Source: Theobroma cacao (taxonomy: Eukaryota; Streptophyta; Magnoliopsida; Malvales; Malvaceae). From it: DNA of 64,000 bases. The notes below the pieces were generated by a model. That model was not told where the DNA came from, made no database searches, and worked only from the letters and a program-made list of their open reading frames with translations. Positions 1 through 10,585 of the stretch are shown here, in pieces. The position numbers and the translations under genes were made by a program. Location of the stretch: contig NC_030854.1 of the NCBI RefSeq assembly GCF_000208745.1, positions 28,125,624 through 28,189,623 on the forward strand, written 5' to 3'. Positions within the stretch are counted from its first letter, which is position 1; each line of letters opens with the position of its first letter.

Positions 1-1296
1 CACAATTTGCTGATCAGGTAGACATCGGGAAAAGCATGTCGAACCAATCCATTGGTATGAAAAAACCAAGCAAGCTTTGGCAGCTAAGCAGAGCTGAGAT
101 AGATATATATATATATAGCATTCGAAGCTGATTTTGGCAAAATAAAAATTAAGAATTAGCCATCACCCTTGCAATTCATTTGCCCATTAGACCTACCTCA
201 TTCTTCATCTAGTCTAACAATGCTTTATTTAATATATATAACTTATTAGGAAAATAATTTTCTATTAAGTTCTTGGTCAAATATAATACTTGATTTAGTA
301 CTTTAAACATATTTATATATGATACATGATTATATATTTAAATAACAAATATTTTTAAAAATATACGCGAATATAATACTTGATTTATAAAGACTTGTAT
401 CTTCCTTAAGACCAAATGTAAACCCTATGACTAATAAATATTTAATTGACCTACATTTCAGATGGAAACTGGTTTAATCGTTTGCGTCAATTCCAAGTTA
501 ATACAAAAATTAGATAAAAATTGGGAGTTATTGACCACTCACTCAGTTCCTTACAAGTTATCACGAAATCTTGACATACTTTTCTCAATTCGTAACAAAT
601 ATACACAAGTTACTTCAAGATTCCGTGATAAATTTAATTGAAAATTTGCATATTTTTTGTTTTGATCTTTTGAATCTAAACATTATTATGACACCATTTT
701 CATTTGATTTTGCTCTTCCATAAATTATAAAAGAAAAAAGATAGTTCTACACAAATAACTAGTGGTAAATGAGGATTGACTTATGCTAAAATGGCATTAT
801 TTTGTATGGTTTCTCTTGAACCTCATATAACCTTGTCATTGTTAAGTAGAATACCTCCCTCATTCTTCTATCCTCATTATTGTCTTTAACTATATCTAGT
901 ATGAGAGTATCTACTGCAACTATCAAAACTTCCCTTTTTTTTTGGATGATTAACTATCAATCAGTGTAGTAAGTCAATAAGAAACAAAAATGCTGGTGAA
1001 GCCATGAAATATCAGATGGCACTGAAAAAGGATTTGGTTTAATCACTTCTTGAGGAGGATAATAATCCAATCTCTTCATCATTCTTCAAAACTTAAACAC
1101 TGTCTACAGAACCTCTCATTCATATATATGAATCAGCCATGATAAATCAAGGCGTATGACCGCCCCCAAGTGAAAAATATTTAAGAAACTTCCAAGTTCT
1201 GATACATCTACACCTGTCAGCTAAGTTTCACTTTCTATATGGATCAGAAATATGGATGACGAATTTACAAATACAACCTACCGTACTGCCCAGGAA
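1..1296. other. AT-rich flank downstream of the cornichon gene
   Basis: No convincing coding region is seen on either strand. The part next to 1296 should contain the 3' untranslated region of the minus-strand cornichon gene. The rest is AT-rich spacer with short TA runs, for example near 105-118. Confidence 0.5.
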
Positions 1297-1386
1297 TCAA
1301 AATGCATGCACCTCATCCTCATCAAGTAAAGAGCTGAAAGCAGATATTATAAGCCTGCATTTTGGAGGTTATTATCAGCATGTATA

Positions 1387-1424
<38 letters not shown>

Positions 1425-3936
1425 CTCCTTCAATAAGGCAGAAACAAAGATATAAAGAAACTAATTAACAAAGAAAAGTCTTTAAACTAAAAGGCCCTAA
1501 ACATCAAACATTCTATTTCTCTAAAATACAAACCTTTTCTCAGCAATAATATCCTTCAACATTTTATAGTTATATTAAATTATGCCCAAATAAGTGAGAT
1601 GATTGGCATAGATAAATATACAGCAAACAGCATCAGACCTGATCTACATTTGACCATTCTTGACTTTCACCATTTTCTTATATAACACAGTCACAGCCAC
1701 TGCCCTTGGATTTGTTCAAGGAAACTCGACCAAATCACTGTCAAGGTGATCTAAAGCCTAAATTTTTATTTTTTTCAAATCCAAAGGCAGTAAAAAACAG
1801 AACTACAATCTCTTCACGCCAATGAAAAAAAGAGTTCAGTTGTCTTCAGTGTGACCATACATAGACATCTCTTTCAACAACATTTCTGGATAGGGTCCAG
1901 ACACACCAGCACTTTGTTAATTTAGCCATTGTCCTAGCTATAGGAAATCGGTCACACGGATCTACACCACTAGCAGTTTACCGTAAGAACCTACTGAATT
2001 CTACTAATTTTTATAGTACAGATGATAATTTCCCTCAGAGAAATATAAACAAATGATGCTTGCATAAAGTTTGAATACTTTTCACTACTCATAAGATACA
2101 TTAAGTATAGCTAACATGCTAAATGTCAGGAACAGAAACACTTCAAGTCCAAAGACACATAATACCTCTTAATGGAAATTGGATGTTCCATACATGTTGA
2201 AATAAGTTTGTTTGCACATATGCCATAACTTTATTAATAGCAATTGCTTTATGGAAACCGTCAAATTTCAGTTTTGAAAATCAAATTCTTGGATCTTAAA
2301 CATTCAAAAGTTTCCTGAGAAATGAAATGAAATCAGATATCACAATGGATAGATTACTATTAAATTTTGGAGACATTAGAAGCTACTTCGCATAATGTAA
2401 TAGTAAATTCACTAACTTACTCATGCACACGATATTTGCAAGAATCAAAACTGTATATACATCATAAGGTAAAATGGCAACCTACTTCAAGAACAGAGTG
2501 ACATAGGACATGCATAGGCTATATTATGACAAGACGACTGACCAAAAGGTTCCTAAAATACTAGTAGAAATGAGAGGATCGAAGGTCTAGTTCTTCAAAC
2601 TTGGAACGGAAAAAGGATATGCTTGCGGCAAGACTTCTACACTCAACAAAGAGGGAAAAGCTTGATTAGAAAAATTAAATCATGAGATAAGTACATGGCA
2701 AGGCAGAAATAATAAGGATAATTAGAAAACTAGCTAATTGGAAACAAAGTATTGTTAACTGCAGAACCAACCTGAACAAAATTACAGTGAAGAGAACTAA
2801 ATAAATGCCCAGCTTGACATATCGATATTTTTTCTCAGTGCCAATATCTCTGAAAACCTCAGTGACATCAATAAGATGCTTCCGATTCAAGTACCTGAAA
2901 AATTCAATTAGCAATCATTAACAAACATAGTGTAGTCACAAATTAAATAGAAAAAGTTGTCAAAACATAATGATACCCATACAACCATGACAAGGTAAGT
3001 TAGTTGATTCACTTGTTGACTCCTTTTGTCAACCACTTATACAGGAAACCTGATGCAGGCATTGCCCACAGATACCATTTACAAACAAAACTTTTTCCTT
3101 TTAAAAAACTTATTGTTTGAAGAATTTTCTTTCACACAACCACACACGTCTGCCACTGTTGAATGGTGATAGAAGCTTATAGAAATTTCACAACTTTCAA
3201 AACATGATAAATCCATTAGAAAGCATGATAAGATCTCTTTGCAAGGATCCAAATCAAAGTTCTAAATTAAAACCAAACCATTCAATTTAGATCAAAGAAA
3301 TATTGGCTCAACAAACACAAGCTACTTGTAATATTTTCTATCTCGTTCTTGCCTATCACAAACACACTACTGAAATGCCACCTACGGCAACGCAGTTTAT
3401 GAAACCAAATCAACGATGCACACAACTTATCATCATTTTCCACCGACAAAACCTCAAATATTGACCCAAACCAAACCAAGTAAAGCAAAAGAAATCCAGT
3501 TCGAGCTCAAAAACCAGTACAACAACCAGTATAAACTTAAATGTTTGCATTTTTGTTTTTTAATTTAGTGAAACAACTAATATATATATATATACTTACA
3601 GCATGAGATGATAAGCAGTAAGGGGAAGAAACAAGAGAAACATAAACCAATGCCAGGTGAGCAGGAAAAGAGCGCAAAGCAGTCCTTGCAAGAGAAACTC
3701 CGGGACAACAACCGCATTAATCCGACTCGATGCTTCGAAGGGATTCAGATGATCAACCTCAAGATCCGATAACGACAACAACTAGACCCAAAAAATCCAA
3801 AGGATCACTCACAGTATTCTAAAAAGAAAGTTTGACAAAAAGAAGAAAGGGGAAAAATTACCTGATAAAAGGTTGAAGCGAAAAGAGCTATGTTGATGAA
3901 GAAACAGAGAATCCAGAAAATTAAATCCCAAGCCAT
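1297..3936 (-). CDS. CNIH: Cornichon family protein (ER cargo receptor)
   Basis: Cornichon proteins are small ER/early-Golgi membrane proteins that load selected transmembrane cargo into COPII vesicles. Four minus-strand exons join in phase: 3862-3936, 3600-3781, 2772-2894 and 1297-1354, giving 145 residues. The start MAWDLIFW is the usual cornichon N-terminus. The core motifs [21 protein letters not shown] and [10 protein letters not shown] are family hallmarks. About three membrane segments are visible (near residues 5-25, 55-82 and 108-128). The last exon encodes only [19 protein letters not shown] placed it because it restores the frame after the FR at the end of exon 3 and gives the short acidic tail seen in plant members. 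The intron before it is 1.4 kb and carries a GA microsatellite. Family assignment is firm. The last exon is very likely but needs transcript support. Confidence 0.9.
1391..1421. repeat. (GA)n microsatellite in the last cornichon intron
   Basis: About 15 uninterrupted AG dinucleotides, 37 bp upstream (in gene orientation) of the last cornichon exon. A shorter GA run of about nine units lies at 3997-4014, just upstream of the cornichon start codon. Confidence 0.95.
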
Positions 3937-4383
3937 TTCCCGAACAATGTGAAAGGTCAGATTAGGGTATTATTTTCCTAGAGAAAAGAAAAACAGAGAG
4001 AGAGAGAGAGAGAGATACCCTCTTTTCAAATGGTTTATATTGTGAAGAGATCGGATGGAGTACAGAGTAGTGTTTCAAGGAAAGAGGACCAAGGCTTTTT
4101 CAAGTGTGGGAGCGTGCCTACTTTTCTCTGCTCGCTCTCACTTTCAAGATTCCAGACACCAGGTGCAACGTGATCGGATGTTAAACAAAATTTACTCTAC
4201 AGTACCATTTCTTTTTTTGACTTTTTAAGACTACAATAATAAAAAATAATAATAATATTTAACAGTAAATTTTTTTTTTTGGGAAAAACAGTCATTTATT
4301 TGTGGTGAAAAAGTTTTTACCAGAAATAAATTTCTTTGACAATAAATAACTAGTTATCTGAAAATTCAATTTATTTTTCTTTT
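3937..4383. other. 5' leader and promoter region of the cornichon gene
   Basis: This spacer holds the minus-strand gene's leader, with a GA microsatellite at 3997-4014, and then AT-rich DNA with a poly-T run near 4270. No coding region is seen. Confidence 0.5.
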
Positions 4384-5205
4384 TAGAAGAATATATTGAA
4401 TTTCTACCCTGTTTAGCAGAGATTAATCAGGTACTTTTCTGTCATTTTACGCTGGGCTTTGTCGCATTTCTAAATGCAAAAGCTGCGGCAAGACTTGCTC
4501 TGCTTGAGGTGCTTCAGTTGTAGGTATTGACCAGAATGAGCATTTGAGCTGGTTGAAGGTATAGTATTGCATGTCTGTACCTTGATGTTTTGAAATTTAT
4601 GGTCATCGATTCATTTAAATCTCTGCACATGTACATGTGCATGTGCATAGTGGTTATTTCTGCCCAATATTTAATGCATAAATTGCTATTGATTGCAGTG
4701 AGATTCTTCTTTTGTGACACACACACACATACTGGGTTCAGGACGATCCTTGGGCACTTTGATTGGAAGCTGCTTAACGATGCAGATGTTCTGGTTTTGC
4801 CCCTGCCCTGGAGTTTTCCTAGAAAACTCTAGTCTTTCGCATTTGGTGCAGTCAGCATCTGTTGTCATGAGAAATGAGAGTGGCAGGCCTGTTTCTTGTA
4901 TTAAACAACGGAAAGAATGATCATAAACCTTCTCCTGCCTATGGCTAACAAAAATCACTTTTGCAATACTTGGTAATTCTCATGAAGATCAGTCCATAAA
5001 TTCCATGAATTACAGGATGGGTGTCAACTTTGAGTTTCTAATTTTTTCTGTACATATTAGAAGCACCGATTGACTGTAAATTTTAACATTTTCCAGGCAG
5101 CAATAGTGGAGCTCGAGCTGCTATTAGCCTATTAGAAGGAAATTCCCTGCGTGTACTTCTAGCCGTCACTGAGTAGACTTGGGAAGTTTGCTAGGCAACT
5201 GCCTT
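4384..5205 (+). pseudogene. Partial, degenerate duplicate of the MurD-like gene
   Basis: The segment is collinear with the intact MurD-like gene to the right, exons and introns included. 4384-4560 matches intron 1 plus exon 2 (ASVVGIDQNEHLSWLK in place of [16 protein letters not shown]). 4690-4860 matches exon 3 ([14 protein letters not shown]). 4920-5020 matches the intron after exon 3. 5040-5205 matches the end of intron 5 and exon 6. The stretch equivalent to about 12075-13340, holding exons 4 and 5 and therefore the ATP-binding loop, is missing. Exon 3 is shifted out of frame after the aspartate-rich motif, exon 6 has an extra insertion and carries TGA in place of the Tyr/Phe region. Because introns are retained, this arose by DNA duplication and not from an mRNA. 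It cannot encode an active ligase. Confidence 0.88.
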
Positions 5206-6302
5206 TATTTTGAGTAGACTTTGAAAAATTTTGTGCAAAAATTGATACAAATTGTTAAATTTTGATTAGACTTTAAGAGGCCTCCCATTGTACTCGTAAT
5301 GCTCTAACCCAACACTCAATTTGGGAAAGTTATTACAAATATCCTATCTCCTATATTTTGCTCTACTTTTGTTCTTTAAATCTGGTCTACTAGATAGATT
5401 ATAGCACGAGCCAGTGTAACCTACAGATGAACTTGGAACTAGGAATGAAATCAAACTACTAGGATTTAGGAATGACATGAACAATGATATCTAACAAATT
5501 AGCTGATGGAAAAGAACAATAGACATCCATGGGCACTAACTCTAACAAAGAGTTGCAAACGACATTACCACAGGCATTAACACAACCGCTATGTACTGGT
5601 ATCATGCAAAACAAAGAAAGACACTCCTGAAACAATTTTCCTGTTGAAATTTGTTCCTGACTTTCAATCAATCACAAACAAGCTGAAAGTAAGCCATCCA
5701 TCAAATTCCCCAGAGGTATTCTGCAGTCTGCAGGATGCAAATTAGTCCTGCAACTCAGGTTGCATATGCTAGACTTCATTGTACCATTTGAACATTATAA
5801 ACCGCCATTAATTCCAGTCAAAGCTCAAAGTTATGTTTGATTTAAAATTTTGAAATTGAGAAACTAATACTATACAGAAGAACAAAAATAGTGGTATTAG
5901 ACATTCTTATTCTTTCTTTATGTTCACCAAGAGAACAGAACTGCAAGAACGTGCAGTATTCAAAAGAGACAGGGACAGCCATATAAACAAAATCCGCAGC
6001 TGGGCAACAAACTCCCTATCTCCAAGCCAATCTCATTTTTTTACAAGAGCGCCATATGGTCGATGGACCTGCAAATGTGAACAAAGGAATATCAATCGGG
6101 GCTGAACCCGTTAAATTGTCCAAACTATTCAAGAGATTTTATATATTTCCAGGGCCTAGAAGCAGAGTATCGAAGAGATACCAATCACGGAATCTTTCTT
6201 CTTCTTCTTTATTTTTTTCCAAAAGGGACTCAAGCCCTATAACAGAGCATCCAAGAGATACCAAAAAGCAAGTGGCCCCCCGCCCATAACTTCTGTACAT
6301 TA
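5206..6302. other. Spacer between the MurD pseudogene and the DC1 gene
   Basis: No gene is supported here. The right part, about 5900-6302, should include the 3' untranslated region of the minus-strand DC1 gene. Short open frames in this stretch have no recognisable domain. Confidence 0.5.
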
Positions 6303-9300
6303 TCAGCTACGGCGTTTTGTTGGTCGAACTGTTTGCCAACCTTGACCTCTACATTTGCAATGGATGATAAAGCCACATTCAGACTTCTTACATTCAAGGG
6401 CCTGATTATTGCAAAGCTTACGGCATATATTGCAAGGAAGGGAGTTGTTCATCTTCTCCACAAAAGTGAGAAAGTGTCGATGACCAAAATAATTATAGGT
6501 ACTCCCAAGCTTAATATATGGGAGTTCCCCAAGAACACATTCAGGATGAAATGAATTGTAACAATCTGCACAATGATAGAACCAATGCTTTGGATGTCTT
6601 TTCTCTTCGCATATACCACAATAATGTTGATCAGAATCATCATGGTAGATGAGATTGACGGGGTGTTCATGGAACTTGGACTTAACCTTAGGTGGCTCTG
6701 TACTACATCTGAAATCTAAGACGAATTCGCAACCACTCCCGCATCTGTATACACCTTTGTCATATATATTGCTGGAACAAGCACTACAATGGCCTGTATA
6801 ATTAGGATGAAACAAGAGTAGGTGCTCATGGCTTGGATGCCTCAAGGTGTCTGATAATAAACTACATTGAATGTCAATCTGAAATTCACATCGGTTGCAC
6901 ACGTATGCAAAACCATGGTGAGAACGCAAACAAGCACTGCAAGTACTCACGTCATCAACAACAGCAGGATCTGACTCTTTAAGAGTGAGCTGATGTCTGT
7001 GAAATGGGTGTCGCTTTTGTCTGGGCAATTCAGCGCAATTTTTATGGAGAAAAAATAAGCATCTTTCACAGCCATAAAAGGGAGCAGAGACAGGCTTCAT
7101 GCATGCATCGCAAATATTATCAACTTTCACCTCATCACCAAGAATTAAGAAATGTTCATGGACGGGGAGTTTGATAGATGTCACTATTCCATCCTCTTCA
7201 AAGCGAATTTCTTCATTAACATTGAGCCTTTGATCTTCATCATCTAGCTGAGTTGTTCTATACGAAATTTTCTTTGGGATACTTGCCTGAGAAGAATTTT
7301 TACATTTCCAATGGATGATAAAGTTGCACCCGAGTTTTGTACATTCAAGAGCCTGATTTATGCAAAGCTCACCGCATATACTGCATGGAGGGCAGTCCCA
7401 GATCTTTCTGACAAATGTAAGACGGTGAGGATGAACATGGTGTATGTAAATGCTTCCGAGCTTGATATATGGGAGTTCACCAAGTACACATTGGGGATGA
7501 ACAGAAGTATCACAATATGCACAGTGATAAAACCAATACTTTGGATCTCTTTCTTCTTCACAGATATCACAATAACATTGGTTAGGATCAACACGATCAA
7601 AGTAAGTTAAAGTAAGAAGGTGTTTGTCATACTTGTAGGAAGCCGTGCGCGGTAGTTTGATACATTTAAAACTCAAGGCAAATGATTCACAATGCTTGCA
7701 TCTATATGCACCTGTTCGAAATGTTATGTGCTCGCCAGAAGCACTGCAATTCCCTTCATACCTGTGGTCAAGATACAGATGATGCGCACCATGACTTTCA
7801 TGCTTCAAGGTGTCCGATAATAAACTGCAGTCAATGTCAATGTGGAAGTTGCATTTTTCACAATTGTAGGTAAATCCATGATGAAGTTGTAAACAAGCGC
7901 TACACGTTCTTGGGTATTCTGCATTATTTGGCTTGTAGAGAACGAGCGGGTGCCGATGTAGTGGATGTTGCTTTACACTAGGCAATTCAACACATTTTTT
8001 ATGGAGAAAAAATTGGCATTGTTCACAACTGAAGAAAGGAGTTGAGAGAGGCCGCATACAGCCGTTGCAACTCCTATCATCTTTCACTTCACCCCCAAGG
8101 GTGAGAATCAAGATGTGTTGGTGAAAGGCATGTTTAATCACAGCTGCTATTACATCCTCTCCATGTCTTACCTCCTCAATGACACTAGTGATCAAAGATA
8201 AAGCTCCCTTGGACCTCTGATCTTCATCATCCGGATTAGTTTCATCCCAAATGTAATCATCTGTTGCACATCCCACATGAGCTATATACTGGTGACATAT
8301 ATAACAATAATAACTCCCATACTCTGTATTTACTTCCTCCTGACAAATGTTGCACATCCGCTTGTTAGATTTCTTTTGTCGAAGAAAATGTTGAAAAGTT
8401 ATTCGATGAGGGTGTCGCATTATTTTGACAGCGCTTGGCAACCTAATGCAATTCTTGTGAATCACAAGGTCGCATTCACTGCATACATAAGGAGTGCGAT
8501 CTCCATTGATGCCACAGAAATCACAGGTGAACGAGATGGGCCTCAAGAGAAGCTTGAATGGGTGCTCATGAGTTTCAACTTTAATATCGCGCGGAAGGGA
8601 GACATCCTCAACGTCTTCAAGCAGGTTGCCAAAGTCGCAATCAGAGCAGTAATAAACAAATCCCTTACATTGTTTTTTGCACAAATAGCAAGAACATCCC
8701 TTTTGATGACTTGGTGGCTCTGCCAAAAGAACAAGAGAATGTTTGCGATGGGAAGAGTGATCAATCTCGCGAGGAAGCTGAGCACATTTCTTATGAAGGT
8801 GGAACTTGCATTCAACACAGCTGTAAATAGGACCTGAGAGTACTTTCCCACACCCACGGCAGGAGCCATTGACTTCATCACCATGCTTCTCCACGAAGAT
8901 CAATTGATGCACGTGACTAAAATGTTGAATCACAAGAGTCTTTTCAGTATTGAGTGGTAAAAGCAGCGCGCAGGTGATGTGAAGATTGAATTTACAGGAA
9001 ACACAGTGATAAATAAGTCCCCGCAAACCGCTGTTACAGAAACTACAAGTAGCTTGAGAAGGATTCAGCCATTCTGCTTGAAGAACGAGAAGATCTTCGC
9101 AAAAGCAATGAAAGGGGTGACCAAATTTAAGGGGTAGCTGAGCACATGTTTTATGAAGGTGAAACCCACAATCGATGCAGCTGTAAATTGGACCTGATAG
9201 AAGCTTTCCACAAGCAGAACAAGGATCTTTGATTTCATTCTTGTGCATTTCAAAGAAGGTCAATGGATGCTTGTGGCAAAAATATTCAAGTTTAAGGAAC

Positions 9301-10043
9301 TTGCCAGCAAGGAATTGCTTAAGCAAAGCACATCCGGTGTCAAGATAGAAGTTACAAGAAGAACAGTGATAAACAAATGCTGCGCAAATAGAGTGACAAA
9401 AATTGCAAATCCTTACGGTTGAAGGAAAATTTGGTGATATGGGTAGAAGAATGAGAGGGTGTGAAGGGTGGAAGGGATGATTCAATTCCAGGGGTAGCTC
9501 TGCACATTCCTTATGAAGGTCAAACTTACTACAATCCAAACACCTGTAAATCGGACCTGATAATGGTTTCCTGCATCCCTGGCAATCACCGTAGACTTTC
9601 TTGTTATACTTTTCATTGAAGATCAATGGGTGTTCGTGGCTGAAATGTTCAAGTTTTTCAAAGTTTCCAGCAACGGATACTTGAAGATTAGCACAGTTGA
9701 CGTCCAGGTGAAATTCACAAGCAGCACAGCGGTAAACGAATCCCATACAAAGCCAGCCACAGAAATTACAAAAGCATCTAACATAGGGTGCTTTTGCAAG
9801 AAGAATAAGAGGGTGCGGAGGGTGAAAGGGATGATTAATCTTGGGTGCTAACTTAGCACATGTCTTGTGAAGATAAAATTTGCATTCGAATTCAGGGCAG
9901 CAGTAGCCCAGATCCCTGACTTCTTTCCAACACCCAGAGCAACGAGCCGTATCGTACTTGTTCCTCCGCCACGAGGATTCCAGCAGATGTTGATGGCTAA
10001 AATGTTCAACCATCTCCCTCTTGCCCTCTCTCTTCGCACTCAT
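6303..10043 (-). CDS. Large DC1 (cysteine/histidine-rich C1) domain protein
   Basis: A single uninterrupted 1246-residue frame. It is made almost wholly of DC1 modules, plant zinc-binding units of about 50 residues with the pattern H-x-H ... C-x2-C ... C-x2-C ... H-x2-C. Typical pieces are HFSHEHPLIF, CQGCRKPLSGPIYRC and FHLHKTCAQLP. Residues about 1-480 hold modules in tandem at roughly 60 to 110 residue spacing. Residues about 640-914 and 955-1240 are two copies of a 280-residue multi-module block, sharing SLLSDTL and VLGELPYIKLGS. In the first copy one metal-binding cysteine is lost (CSASG against CSAC in the second). There is no signal peptide or membrane segment. DC1 proteins are linked in other plants to stress and hormone responses and to pollen function; the ligand is unknown. 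The start gives MSAKREGKREMVEHFSHQH; a second Met at residue 11 is possible. Lack of introns is normal for this family. Its specific role cannot be told from sequence. Confidence 0.93.
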   Translation of the reverse strand: MSAKREGKREMVEHFSHQHLLESSWRRNKYDTARCSGCWKEVRDLGYCCPEFECKFYLHKTCAKLAPKINHPFHPPHPLILLAKAPYVRCFCNFCGWLCMGFVYRCAACEFHLDVNCANLQVSVAGNFEKLEHFSHEHPLIFNEKYNKKVYGDCQGCRKPLSGPIYRCLDCSKFDLHKECAELPLELNHPFHPSHPLILLPISPNFPSTVRICNFCHSICAAFVYHCSSCNFYLDTGCALLKQFLAGKFLKLEYFCHKHPLTFFEMHKNEIKDPCSACGKLLSGPIYSCIDCGFHLHKTCAQLPLKFGHPFHCFCEDLLVLQAEWLNPSQATCSFCNSGLRGLIYHCVSCKFNLHITCALLLPLNTEKTLVIQHFSHVHQLIFVEKHGDEVNGSCRGCGKVLSGPIYSCVECKFHLHKKCAQLPREIDHSSHRKHSLVLLAEPPSHQKGCSCYLCKKQCKGFVYYCSDCDFGNLLEDVEDVSLPRDIKVETHEHPFKLLLRPISFTCDFCGINGDRTPYVCSECDLVIHKNCIRLPSAVKIMRHPHRITFQHFLRQKKSNKRMCNICQEEVNTEYGSYYCYICHQYIAHVGCATDDYIWDETNPDDEDQRSKGALSLITSVIEEVRHGEDVIAAVIKHAFHQHILILTLGGEVKDDRSCNGCMRPLSTPFFSCEQCQFFLHKKCVELPSVKQHPLHRHPLVLYKPNNAEYPRTCSACLQLHHGFTYNCEKCNFHIDIDCSLLSDTLKHESHGAHHLYLDHRYEGNCSASGEHITFRTGAYRCKHCESFALSFKCIKLPRTASYKYDKHLLTLTYFDRVDPNQCYCDICEEERDPKYWFYHCAYCDTSVHPQCVLGELPYIKLGSIYIHHVHPHRLTFVRKIWDCPPCSICGELCINQALECTKLGCNFIIHWKCKNSSQASIPKKISYRTTQLDDEDQRLNVNEEIRFEEDGIVTSIKLPVHEHFLILGDEVKVDNICDACMKPVSAPFYGCERCLFFLHKNCAELPRQKRHPFHRHQLTLKESDPAVVDDVSTCSACLRSHHGFAYVCNRCEFQIDIQCSLLSDTLRHPSHEHLLLFHPNYTGHCSACSSNIYDKGVYRCGSGCEFVLDFRCSTEPPKVKSKFHEHPVNLIYHDDSDQHYCGICEEKRHPKHWFYHCADCYNSFHPECVLGELPYIKLGSTYNYFGHRHFLTFVEKMNNSLPCNICRKLCNNQALECKKSECGFIIHCKCRGQGWQTVRPTKRRS

Positions 10044-10585
10044 TCTTAACAGCTCAGATCTCTCCTTAACCCCTTAGGAGAATTAGACAGCACTGGGCCG
10101 TAGTTGCCTTTCTTTTAAATCATATAAGAAAATACTACCATATATATAGTCAATGTAGATACTTATCTGATTGGTTGTTAGTGATAAAGACAACTTGCCC
10201 TGGGCTGTTTGACCACGTTTGTTGAAGATTAGAAATTTCGGACAAGTTTAAGTGACTCCGGGTGCAACTGACTTTAAATATCTGTCATCGTCAGGAACGC
10301 TAAGTCAATCACAGAATCTGTTTCCGTTCCCAGTAAGAAGTATTTGCCGCCCTAGCCCGAAGGTTAAAATAGTAGGTAGGTCATTTCTGGATCTCCTCTG
10401 TTTCTGTTTTTCTTTCTTTTGTTTTTATTCAATGACCGATGAAAGAAGCGCGAGGATTTTGTTTCAAACTCAGTCCAAAACAGCAATTCAGGTCCAAACC
10501 CATTAAATCAACACCAAAGGCATAGTAAAACCCCAACGGCCTAAATTCAAAGCACAAGTCACCTGAATCTTCTTCTGCAGAAGCC
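10044..10585. other. Divergent promoter region between DC1 and MurD-like genes
   Basis: The two genes point away from each other across about 540 bp, so this stretch must hold both promoters and leaders. I see no clear TATA box that I can tie to either gene. Confidence 0.5.

Noticed and set aside
4686..4958. Overlapping 68-90 codon frames on both strands near 4.7-4.9 kb
   Set aside because: They follow the decayed MurD exon 3 and its frameshift; no independent protein is supported.
8277..8837. 186-codon plus-strand open frame opposite the DC1 gene, and similar ones at 7311-7610 and 9630-9851
   Set aside because: They lie wholly inside the minus-strand DC1 frame and have no domain. They are antisense shadows of a Cys/His-rich gene.
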